Below the pieces are notes generated by a model, which saw only the letters and a program-made list of their open reading frames with translations, was not told the DNA's origin and made no database searches. A program made the position numbers and the translations under genes. A stretch of 64,000 bases of DNA from Watersipora subatra (taxonomy: Eukaryota > Bryozoa > Gymnolaemata > Cheilostomatida > Watersiporidae): contig NC_088711.1 of NCBI RefSeq assembly GCF_963576615.1, positions 1,550,001 through 1,614,000 of the forward strand, in the 5' to 3' direction. Positions 54,060 through 64,000 of this stretch are shown here, one piece after another. Position 1 is the first letter of the stretch; each line of letters starts with the position of its first letter.

Positions 54060-55555
54060 TTAAAAAATTGTTTGTTCATGACAAACAGCACTAATGAAAG
54101 GAAAAGATTATATGTTTATATCTCTCCCCCTGCAGTAGGAGAAATGCAATATTAGAAGTAAAATGCACTGATATTATTAGAATAACCAATATTATTAATA
54201 TAGTAATACAGTAATAATAGAAAACCAATGAACAATTTTGTTTACGTTTAAAAACGTCATAGCTAACAATATCAAGAAGTATCAAGAAGAATATCCAAAC
54301 TTATCCCACGACCAAACAGAGCAAAGCGATTGGTTGGGAGATTTATGATAAATGCACATGTGCACACAACTCCCGAAAATTATTCATCAACAATGAGACG
54401 AACCCTTGAATCAAAATTTCATTAACAAAATTAACCATCGTTTTGTAGAGTCATTAAAGTATAATAACGATACAAAACACATACAAACCTATTTAAATAT
54501 GTTACCAAGTCTTTGTAAACCGTCGTTATTATCTTAAAACTTACCCATCTGATTGGATTATACACAAATAGACAGATTTATTTGGACGAAAATCGTTATT
54601 AAAACTTGTCAAGCCTCACTTTTATAAAAGTTAAGACAAGAAATTGAAACGCCGAGCGACAAAGAATAGAACGATTAAATCGTGCGCAATTCACGAAAAA
54701 ATAACGTGCACTTTTCACCAGTCTATAGCATTGTCAAAGGTTTCGGTGATTAATCAAGGAATCAATAATGACAGGAACACAAACAGCAATAATGAAAGGA
54801 AAAGATTATATGTTTATATCTCTCCCCCTGCAATAGGAGAAATGCAATATTGGCCAATATTAAAAGTAAAATGCACAGATACTATTAGAATAACCAATAT
54901 TATTAATATAGTAATAATATAAAACCAATGCACAATTTTGTTTACATTTTAAAACGTCATAGCTAACAATATCAACAAGTTGTGACATTTATATAGATTT
55001 TTAGAAAATCTATTTAAAAAAATGTTTGGTCATGACAAACAGCAATAATGAAATAAAAAGATTATATGTTTATATCTCTCCCCCTGCAATAGGAGAAATG
55101 CAATATTAGAAGTAAAATGCACTGATATTATTAGAATAACCAATATTATTAATATAGTAATAGTATAAAACCAATGCACAATTTTGTTTACAATTCCAAA
55201 CATCATAGCTAACAATATCAAGAAGTTGTGATATTTATATAGATTTTTAGAAAATCTATTTAAAAAAGTGTTTGGTCATGACAAACAACAATAATGAAAG
55301 GAAAAGATTATATGTTTATATCTTTCCCCCTGCAATAGGAGAAATGCAATATTAGAAGTAAAATGCACTGATATTATTAGAATAACCAATATTTATTTCA
55401 CAACTGTAATGATGATTATACAGTAATACAGTAATAATAGAAAACCAATGCACAATTTTGTTTACATTTCAAAACGTCATAGCTAACAATATCAAGAAGT
55501 TGTGATATTTATATAGATTTTTAGAAAATCTATTTAACAAAACTATTTAGAAAAA
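54060..55555. repeat. Tandem and interspersed about 240-bp arm-derived units
   Basis: Units start near GACAAACARCAATAATGAAA at about 54075, 54781, 55034 and 55279 and end with the dyad ATAGATTTTTAGAAAATCTA. They are internally shortened versions of the long-TIR arm. A family B copy lies between the first and second. Confidence 0.7.
54302..54770 (+). repeat. Dispersed repeat family B, copy 3
   Basis: Starts ATCCCACGACCAAACAGAGC and interrupts the series of 240-bp arm units. Confidence 0.65.
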
Positions 55556-55599
55556 ATAATAACAGTAGCATACCATCATCGATGTTGTTAGTGTGACTA

Positions 55600-56260
55600 T
55601 AAGACTTCAATAGTCATCCAAACTTATAACTAAATATTGTAATAATCTCATAATAATCGTTAGAAAAAAATATCATCGTCATTTCATTTACTTCCACTGC
55701 TTTGGACATCAGTTAGAATACCAAAGTACTCAAAAGTTTCCAAAATGTCAGTTACTTTGAAATCGGCAAAAAAGAAACGATTTCTGTACTTCTACGTAAA
55801 TTACAGAAACCTTCGGCAATTCGACAATGTTATAGACTGGTGAAATGTGCTCATTATTTTTTCGTGAAATGCGAACGACTTAATGGTTCTATTCTCTGTC
55901 GCTCGGCGTTTCATTTGCCAGTCTTAATTTTGATAAAAGTAAGGCTTGGCCAATTTTAATAAAGGTTTTTGGCCGAATTAATCTGTTTATTTATGTATAA
56001 TCCGATCAGATGGGTTAGTTTTAAGATATTGCGGTAACCTTTCAAAGACTTGGTAACATATTTAAATAGGTTTAAATGTGTTTTGTATCGTTATTATACT
56101 TTAACGACTTTACAAAAAATGGTTAAATTTGTTGATGAGATTTTGATGCAAGGGTTTGCGACGTTGTTGATGAATAATTTTCATAAGTTGTGTGCACATG
56201 CATTTATCATAAAAACTCTCAAACTTCGCTCCGCTTGTTTGGTTGTGGGATTAATATTAT
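55600..56260 (-). repeat. Dispersed repeat family B, copy 4, inverted
   Basis: The complement begins ATCCCACAACCAAACAAGCG at 56253 and runs left to about 55710. The 55600-55700 part matches the 118-bp duplicated segment at 51836-52070 in inverted orientation. Confidence 0.7.
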
Positions 56261-56940
56261 TACTATTATTATTAATATTATTATTACTATTATTATTATT
56301 GGTAAATACACAAGTGCATCGGTGCAGTTACAGCTTGGTGGCCTGTTAACCACCTGTATGAAATTGTCATGCTATCCTTTAACGTGAAGGTCTATTCTTG
56401 CTTTGTGTTAGTATATTTTTATTTGAAGTAATTCCAGGAATGCAAGAGATGTAATGCCAGGCTAAACAACCTTCTCTGAGTTTTATTATTCATCAATCAT
56501 TATATTCTGGCATTCAGGAAGGTGCCAAATGTAATAATATTGTATGCATAATAATAGCATTATAACTAAATTTATTTACAATAGAAGTTGAAATAATCTA
56601 AAATGTATTTAGTGAATTTTTTTGTTATAACATCTTTGTTTCATTATAACATTATATTGTTAAAACACTATATTAATGTTAGATAATATATTATGTATGT
56701 ATATATATAACACATATGTTATATATAGTATTGTTGATGCATTCATTATATGTCACAAGCTTCTTCTCTTGAAGGTCAAACCAGGGTTAAAAGAAAGGTA
56801 TAAATAAATGTATATGATTAGTTGACTCAGTTTTCTAGCATATGTGCCCATAGAGAATGTGAACTATCTATTTAGCTTATTTTGTAAATTAGCAGCTAAA
56901 TAGCGCCAGAGTAATGATTTCAGTTCCTGTATGAAACCTG
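56261..56940. other. Intergenic AT-rich DNA
   Basis: An (ATT)n-like tract at 56248-56300 and TA-rich DNA near 56690-56730. No gene seen. Confidence 0.4.
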
Positions 56941-56947
56941 TTTTTAT

Positions 56948-57295
56948 TCACTCCTCCTTGAGATATATAGTTCCTCTCTTCTCTCTTGTCCTCTTCATGT
57001 CTGCGACTTCTTTTTTTATCTTGTGCAGATAACTCTCTAACGCCTCATTTCGTCTGCTGTACACTTTCAATCAGAAGACAATATTTAAGAATTCTCCTTC
57101 TGAATGGCACACAAAGCTTATAGAAGTTGAATAAATACAATACATACGTTGTAGCTGCCGATCACTTTTTGAGATGCTACTTCTCAGTGTTGCGACTTCC
57201 TGTTGTAGTTCAGTTATTGTAACAGCACAACCATCAGCTTCTCTCAGAGTAGTTGCTCCTCCAGCGCGTTTTGCTGGTCGTTTCTTTTGCATCAT
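56948..57295 (-). CDS. Two-exon 87-residue coiled-coil protein
   Basis: Minus strand. Exon 1, 57295-57148, starts with ATG and gives MMQKKRPAKRAGGATTLREA then ITELQQEVATLRSSISKSDR. The donor is GTATGT. Exon 2, 57063-56948, gives YSRRNEALESYLHKIKKEVA and DMKRTREKRGTIYLKEE, with phases matching through an AAAG acceptor. The stop TGA at 56950-56948 shares bases with an AATAAA signal (TGAATAAA), so the 3' UTR is minimal. A basic N-terminus (KKRPAKR) before a heptad-rich helix is typical of small basal-body or axoneme proteins, but no family is recognised. Alternatively exon 2 could be longer and the signal unused. Confidence 0.45.
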
Positions 57296-59144
57296 TGAAG
57301 AGAGAGCAGAAAATAAGATCTGTAGAACATAAGCAATTGTACATGAGTAAGCTGCTCTTATCCATCCAAGTGATGAAAGTAAAGCATGGGAACTTTATGA
57401 TGAAGTTACTCTTAAATTACTCTGACAAGCTCTGAGCTAAGGGAACAGTAAACTTAGTCGCTGCTAGCTTGGGAAAACATTTTTTTCCACAGTTGGAAAA
57501 ACCCAAATCCCTGAAAAAGTTGGGAGTTTCAAAAATTTTCCAATACTGCTGGAATTTCCAATGCCTGACTATCAAAACTTTCACCAGTTGCCCATGAGTA
57601 TAATTATACACAACTAAAAACTTTGGTCTTGTTGCACAAACATAATGTTTGCATAACAATATACTTTTTTATCTGTCTCAAACTCATCAGAAGGATGTGT
57701 GGTTACACAATTGATAATTAAAATGTGTCTACTGTAGTCAAATAATGAGTTTTCTTTTCTTATACTTGGTTTTGATAAACTTCTGCTGGTTTATAGCTAT
57801 ATTGCAGGTTGTATTGTACAATGTGCAGGCCAGTCCTTTAGGGATGTCGACGCTCAAAATAGAATCATCTCTTCTGGTCAAGTTGACCTACCAGTACCAG
57901 TCAACCCTCATTAAATTACCTCTCTTATAAGAAACCTTATTTGGACACAATACTGTTAAGTGATATCATATTACGAAGACAAAAGTTTGAGCAATTTTCA
58001 TCTGATTTCGAATCGGTTATGGTTCCATAAAATTGCTTTCCATAAAGTGAACATACTTCTAGGGATAACATTATTTCAAGTAAGTAATGAAAAATCAAAA
58101 AATGGTCTACAAATACCACAAATTGACAAAAACAGGAAATAATTCAATATATCTTGAATAAACTGCCATATCAGATAATTTGTTTATGAAACACAAAGCA
58201 TGTGAATATAGAGAATAAGTCTAGCCGGGTAAGAAAAATCGAAAACAGCAATCTCTTAATACGACCAATTGGCTCAGCTCTCATGGTGTATAAAATACTT
58301 CTGCTCATGCAAGTCTCTGAGCAAGACATAAGCTGGTGTACTAGCTGTATACTTGGAACTCCATGCTAACTCTGTTCAGTATCTTACTAGCTCTTATGAA
58401 ATGTTGTTTCAGTTTGTTACGCATGGCATGCTGGAAGGCCTTTCAGGTAGGAAGTGGGTCTTACTGTTCACTATCAGGAGTTTAATACTTGTGTGAGAAG
58501 ATCAGATATACGCAGAGGAGCATCAGGCACATGTACAAGGTGATCACATACAGAATTCAATTTTCTGACACAAAAAAGCAAGACTAAAACCGAAATTTCA
58601 AGTTTCATTTTGGTAAAATCTTAGAAGCAAAGATAATTTCTGATAAAATAACTATTTATTTAGTGGAAGCACAAGATTGACCTCACCGGTTGACCTCACC
58701 GGTTGACCTCACCAGTTGACCTCACCGGTTGACCTCACCGGTTGACCTCACCGGTGGCCAATGGTAATACCGTGAGCAATACAGGGAGCCAATAACTGTC
58801 CACAGCAAGAGCCATTGTTTGCTATCATTGTTCATTCACAGACTGATTGTAAAGTGAACAATCTGATGAAGAGAAAGTCTCTCTTCTGGAGTAGTTATCA
58901 GTTTGGTTTCACCATCTTCCGCTAATCTTTTTTGTACTATATTCGCCGTATATTTATTTTACACATAATCAGTTTAAAATTTTAAATAGAGTATCAAATA
59001 ATTTACTCCTTGTCTTTGTTCTGCAAGCACAGAGTAAGTAGGTGCACATCATAGATATTTATTTATTATAGATATAAGAAATGTTGTGAAAAATAACAAT
59101 CGTCCAATAGTTTGGTGTAAAATCTAAATTTGATAAACAAATCA
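57296..59144. other. Intergenic, with two weak plus-strand exon candidates
   Basis: 57351-57422 (HPSDESKAWELYDEVTLKLL, stop) and 57819-57914 (QSFRDVDAQNRIISSGQVDL, then PVPVNPH, stop; acceptor GTGCAG) look coding but are short and unconnected. Nothing else is recognised except the 13-bp repeat at 58685. Confidence 0.2.
58680..58757. repeat. 13-bp tandem repeat, 6 copies
   Basis: Unit GGTTGACCTCACC, nearly perfect. Confidence 0.92.
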
Positions 59145-59639
59145 GAGTTTCAAAATATTTGACACAGAAGCTACAGAAACTCATATTCATCTTCCGCACT
59201 ACCGACTGTCGCATGGAGTTAGACTCAAAAGAACTTTTGTCATCAAGTGACCCGAAAACCTTATTCGTCTTTGCAGCTGTCTTTGCTGATGGAGCCAGTC
59301 TTAGTACTGCCACATTACTCAACCTCCAAAGACTTTACACCTCTGGGGAGGCACCAGCAAATATGAGACGATGCAAAGCTGTCTGTATTTGAGAAGATAC
59401 AAAGTGGAAAAACGGATGGGATCATTTTAGGGGGCTCTTTGATATAGGTGAGGCATGTGGCTGGCAAAGTCAAAGGTATGTGCTATTGTCTTTGCATTGG
59501 GTCATTTCACTGCTTTCTGAGTCATTTATTGTAATGTTTCAGCAGGCCCTTCCACGACGACAACGTGCTGGCTCTTCGGAAGGGAACAGTCACTCCGGCA
59601 TCATCTGAAGTGAATAACTCAACACAAAAGTCGGTATAG
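59145..59639 (+). CDS. Possible gene end with in-frame TGA
   Basis: The first piece, about 59172-59475, gives KELLSSSDPKTLFVFAAVFA and ASLSTATLLNLQRLYTSGEA. After one TGA at 59390 the same frame continues as EDTKWKNGWDHFRGLFDIGE. A GTATGT donor at 59476 and a TGTTTCAG acceptor give a 67-bp intron. In phase, 59543-59639 then encodes RPFHDDNVLALRKGTVTPAS and SEVNNSTQKSV with stop TAG at 59637. AATAAA follows at 59675. The second exon and its signal are convincing; the first is less so. Minus-strand frames overlap, so direction is not certain. The TGA may mark a missed intron, decay or a wrong model. No family is recognised. Confidence 0.3.
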
Positions 59640-60470
59640 CGTATGAATGATGCTTGAAGCGAAAGGTTTTTGTAAATAAAGTATTAGTTTCATAAAGAAA
59701 GAAGTGAGGGTTAGAAGACACGTAAGTACCAGATAATAACAATAGTAATAATAATAATAGCCACACCACCAATAATAATAATATAATAGCTATTCAGGAG
59801 ATGCTGGATACAGAGTAGACGATCCATATGCGGTTGGTTGTCAAGCACTTCAGGGCAGGTCATTGTTTAAGAGCCAGAGCCAGTTTCCTGCTGAGCTTTG
59901 CAAGTTTCCGGCATAGCCACTGGTACACGATCTGTAAAAGTAAATATTATATATTTGTCTATCGTGCTGTAATTAACCATTGTGCCTGATCAAAACTTGT
60001 TTAATTCAGATAAACATAAAATTGTGATCTTTTTACAAGATCTTCACAAAATCTCCTTTAATCCGTGCCCCGGCGTCTCACTCTGTGTTATAACATGTTA
60101 TAACACGCAACAGTCACAATAATATTACATGAACATACAATGGAGGTTTTCTAAATGGTTTTCATTCTTTTGTCTTTAGTGTTGTTGTAATGTGTTAATG
60201 CAAAAAAACCCATTTTCGATGACAGCCATATTTAATTCTCTACGACTCTGCAACCCGTCGACTCTGCGATTATGCGACTCTACAACGTTAAAGCTACTTG
60301 GACTCGACTCTTCCTTGAGCAATATTTTTCTTCAAACTGTATTGTGACAGTCGTATTGATCTAATTCTATTGATTGGTCCATTTTAATCCACTACTATTC
60401 TATCATCTTTTGTCAATCAAATTGGTATCATGGGCAGTTGCATTATTGAGTCACATAAGTCATTCTCTGA
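59640..60470. other. Intergenic
   Basis: AT-rich, with short (AAT)n tracts at 59735-59790. No exon seen. Confidence 0.4.
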
Positions 60471-60474
60471 CAGC

Positions 60475-62405
60475 ATCAACATTCACCATGTTTCCATGAT
60501 GCCCAGTGCTTCGGAGTTGCGCCCTCTCCGAATCATGGAAATGGCGTCTTCGCACTGAAATGACTGCGCACTGATCAGTGCGAAGCCAGTGCAAATTCGC
60601 AGCAAGGAAACGGCAGTTGCGCAGGGCTGCGCATAGCTCTCTTGCTGTGTAGACAGATTCATCGAGGCCCATAAACTAGTACTAAAGTTATCCCGCTTAT
60701 TTTGTTTTTTTTCTATTCTTCCGATTTTCTTTCACTTAAATTTAATTATGGTCTGCACCTACGAGGATGATGAGGTGATTACTTTCCTAGACTTTGTTAT
60801 CGATGCCAACACTTTTCGAAAAATAAATGGCAAGTCCTATAGTAACATTTAAATAATATAGTACTTAAAAATACGTATTAAAATATATTACTTTGTAAAA
60901 ATTGTGTTAAGGTTTGTAAAACCTTGTGAATGTGTATTGTAAATAAAAGTATTATAACGACAGAAGCATAAAAAGACTGCTTCTGGCGTTCGATATCCAT
61001 GATCGATTCCGTGTATCCATCCAGCGATTCGATTTACAGTCATACTTCAACTTACGAGCTTAATGCGTTCCGAGACTGAGCTCGTATGTCAATTTACTCG
61101 CATGTTGGTACAATTCATTTATATATAGAACAATTAAATATATATTGATTGGTTTCCATACTCTAAAAAAAGCAAATAAAACACTTAAAACAAGATATTA
61201 TAACAGAAAGAACATGTTGGTTATTGTCCTTACGTAGTACATTCTTTCAAAAAGCAACAAATAAAAAACAATGCAAGGAAATGTGATTAATTAAAATGTA
61301 AAATTAAATACATACAATAGCAGTTAACGCTCGCATTTGCCAGGGAGGGAGATATAAGTTATCCTTCGTTACAACAGGTGACTTTGGTAAATTTGGATTT
61401 TATCAAAGTGTTAAAAGACAAACTTACAAGCAAACTAAAAAGCAAACTCTCATTTTCAACTAAACGTAATTAAAGTTTCTTCGGCGTTCATAGTTTGAAA
61501 TTTCTCGCTGGTTAGCGAGAAATTTTTCCTTTTTTCGCTTTCACGACTAGCCGGCCGTTTTAAGATAAACCTATCTAAGGACGTTTGCCTTTGTCGCCCT
61601 TGCAACATGTTGCGATTAGGACGAACACAGGTGTCGCCACAAATGGTTAACGCACGACCACTAGCCAACTTGTCCGAATGTCTATTAAACAGTTTGGATA
61701 GATAGCACCGGTCTTTTCACATAGCATCGTTTCAGTTACGCTGTCACCGGCCAATTGTTTGTCCAATGCCATTAGCGGCCGTGAAGATCGCTGCACCGTT
61801 TAGAAACTATGGTTAGTCCTTTTGCGAACTAAATGCCCTGAATATAATCCTTCTGTTTGATAATTATGAATGTATTTTTGTCATATTGCCGAGCTAGCTG
61901 AATCACGCATACACATTTCGCATATTTTTCAATATTTTTCCGTTTAATATCGACTGTTATCATTTGCTTTTTCTTTGTAATATCTTTCATTTTACTGGCA
62001 AACTTTCGGTCTACGCACAGTACTTTTAATTCACATAATTCTGCACAGAAAATCGTGCACAAAAACACGGTACAACAGTATAACCCCTGAGCAGTTGAAA
62101 AATACATAGTGATGCTGTTCTCATAAAACACCTCCGGCATACTTGGCAACTGACTCAAGTGCTCGTATCTCAAACATGGCTCGTATGTTAGTGCTAAAAC
62201 TTGCTTGAAAGCTGGCTCGTATCTCAAGTTTCTCGTACGTTGGAGCACTCGTAAGTTGAAGTATTACTGTATACAATTTCTCTTCTCTGGCTAATTTGCT
62301 GAAAACCACTGCCCAGCATGGAAACGTACAATCTCCTCGACTTCGGAGGGGGCTGCATCGAAGCACTGCTCATCATGGAAACATAGTGAATATCTGATGT
62401 TGAAC
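60475..62405. mobile_element. Inverted-repeat element split by a Tigger insertion
   Basis: The left end ATTCACCATGTTTCCATGAT continues to CCCAGTGCTTCGG. The right end, on the other strand, is TATTCACTATGTTTCCATGA followed by AGCAGTGCTTCG. Inside the left part are GC-rich dyads (TGCGCACTGATCAGTGCG). No transposase is seen. The 61037-62269 transposon sits inside. Flanking target duplications were not found. Confidence 0.5.
61035..62271 (-). mobile_element. Tigger/pogo-type transposon, 1233 bp, internally deleted
   Basis: The element is 61037-62269 with TA on both sides (61035-61036 and 62270-62271). Ends read CAGTCATACTTCAACTTACG and, inverted, CAGTAATACTTCAACTTACG. Minus-strand transposase pieces run in order. 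An N-terminal helix-turn-helix lies at about 62000-61830 (KKKQMITVDIKRKNIEKYAK, then QLARQYDKNTFIIIKQKDYI). A second DNA-binding segment is at about 61780-61680 (ALDKQLAGDSVTETMLCEKT). A C-terminal tail is at about 61610-61530 (RQTSLDRFILKRPASRESEK). The catalytic DDE core is missing, so the copy is a deletion derivative. Confidence 0.82.
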
Positions 62406-62639
62406 TAGCTGCCATGAACTCTCCTAGTAGACACTGCTGGCCTAAACTTAACTCTCTCTAATACAGCAAACAGAGCAAGAGGATTACTAAATGCTGGCAA
62501 ACTTATTATTCTTGTAAACAGCGTTCATTGCCAGCACACCTTTTATGACCTCTTGTGACCTCTTATGATCATATCACATCTTGTTTAAACTTATAAAATT
62601 ATCAACAAAACTATCACCACTTATAAAAAAACAAAAACT

Positions 62640-64000
62640 AAACTGAGTACCTACTGATTACTAAAGCTAAACTGAATACCTACTTATTACTATAGCTAAA
62701 CTGAATACCTACTGATTACTAAAGCTAAACTGAGTACCTACTGATTACTATAGCTAAACTGAGTACCTACTGATTACTAAAGCTAAACTGAATACTTACT
62801 GATTACTAAAGCTAGGTTGAGTACTATTGATTATTAAAGCTAAACTGAGTACCTACTGATTACTAAAGCTAAACTGAGTACCTACTGATTACTATAGCTA
62901 AACTGAGTACTTATTGATTACTAAAGCTAAACTGAGTACCTACTGATTACTAAAGTTAAACTGAGTACCTACTGATTACTAAAGCTAGGTTGAGTACTTA
63001 CTGATTACTAAAGCTAAACTGAGTACCTACTGATTACTATAGCTAAACTGAGTACCTACTGATTACTAAAGTTAAGCTGAGTACCTACTGATTACTAAAG
63101 TTAAACTGAGTACCTACTGATTACTAAAGTTAAACTGAGTACCTACTGATTACTAAAGCTAGGTTGAGTACTTACTGATTACTAAAGCTAAACTGAGTAC
63201 CTACTGATTACTATAGCAAAACTGAGTACCTACTGATTACTAAAGCTAGGTTGAGTACTTATTGATTACTAAAGCTAAACTGAGTACCTACTGATTACTA
63301 AAGTTAAACTGAGTACCTACTGATTACTAAAGCTAGGTTGAGTACTTACTGATTACTAAAGCTAAACTGAGTACCTACTGATTACTAAAGCTAAACTGAG
63401 TATCTACTGATTACTAAAGCTAAACTGAATACCTACTGATTACTATAGCTAAACTGAGTACCTACTGATTACTAAAGCTAGGTTGAGTACTTATTGATTA
63501 TTAAAGCTAAACTGAGTACCTACTGATTATTAAAGTTAAACTGAATACCTACTGATTACCTAAGCTAAACTGAGTACCTACTGATTATTAAAGCTAGGTT
63601 GAGTACTTTTTGATTATTAAAGCTAAACTGAGTACCTACTGATTATTAAAGTTAAGCTGAATACCTACTGATTACCTAAGTTAAACTGAGTACCTACTGA
63701 TTACTAAAGCTAGGTTGAGTACTTATTGATTACTAAAGCTAAACTGAGTACCTACTGATTACTAAAGTTAAGCTGAATACCTACTGATTACCTAAGTTAA
63801 ACTGAGTACCTACTGATTACTAAAGCTAGGTTGAGTACTTATTGATTACTAAAGCTAAACTGAGTACCTACTGATTACTAAAGTTAAACTGAGTACCTAC
63901 TGATTACTAAAGCTAGGTTGAGTACTTACTGATTACTAAAGCTAAACTGAGTACCTACTGATTACTAAAGCTAGATTAAGTACCCACTGATTGCTCGAAG
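62640..64000. repeat. 29-bp satellite array, about 47 copies, reaching the window end
   Basis: Unit GATTACTAAAGCTAAACTGA plus GTACCTACT. A diverged type (AGCTAGGTTGAGTACTTA) recurs every three to five units, so the array has higher-order structure. It continues past the right edge. Confidence 0.93.

Noticed and set aside
58858-58875. CTGATGAAGAGAAAGTC as a hammerhead ribozyme core
   Set aside because: It has CTGATGA and GAAA, but only three bases between them, so stem II cannot form.

Overview
This window looks like animal nuclear DNA. Genes are split by GT-AG introns, small coding exons float in long AT-rich non-coding DNA, AATAAA signals follow several stop codons, and there are many DNA transposons and a very high load of minisatellites. 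A ciliary CLAMP-domain gene fits an organism with motile cilia or flagella. Repeat style suggests an invertebrate, perhaps a lophotrochozoan, but nothing here fixes the phylum. I see no bacterial operon, CRISPR array, rRNA or intact tRNA gene.

Layout. 1-2945: 3' part of a CFAP119-like gene (+). 2946-9690: intergenic, with minisatellites, a possible 39-residue membrane microprotein and an 852-bp MITE with 8-bp target duplications. 9696-15939: a weakly supported gene (+) whose large intron holds two minisatellites and a cluster of XhoI-type palindromes. 17825-29863: a coiled-coil gene (+) with two alternative 3' ends; its 9.3-kb intron holds a hAT-like MITE, a TTAA-site MITE, a large foldback and Helitron-like sequence. 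30.5-33 kb: three minisatellites. 33230-36659: a second coiled-coil gene (+). 36817-37090: an inverted repeat with a strong HDV-like self-cleaving ribozyme in its spacer, probably inside that gene's 3' UTR. 37506-37688: an orphan coding-like frame. 39709-45162: a third coiled-coil gene (+) with two in-frame TAG codons and a pogo-type transposon in an intron. 46012-46861: a possible small minus-strand gene. 48.5-49.4 kb: a 23-bp minisatellite. 50-56.3 kb: a tRNA-SINE relic and a nest of foldback repeats. 56948-57295: a small two-exon coiled-coil gene (-). 59.1-59.7 kb: a possible gene (+). 60.4-62.4 kb: an older inverted-repeat element carrying an internally deleted Tigger transposon. 62.6 kb to the end: a 29-bp satellite array.

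The three plus-strand coiled-coil genes and the 57-kb gene encode small, charged, heptad-rich proteins I cannot name. Most of their introns are phase 1, and their reading frames were joined by splice phase only, with no transcript evidence. The most distinctive single object is the HDV-like ribozyme at 36901-36992. Most long open frames in the window lie inside tandem repeats and are not genes.
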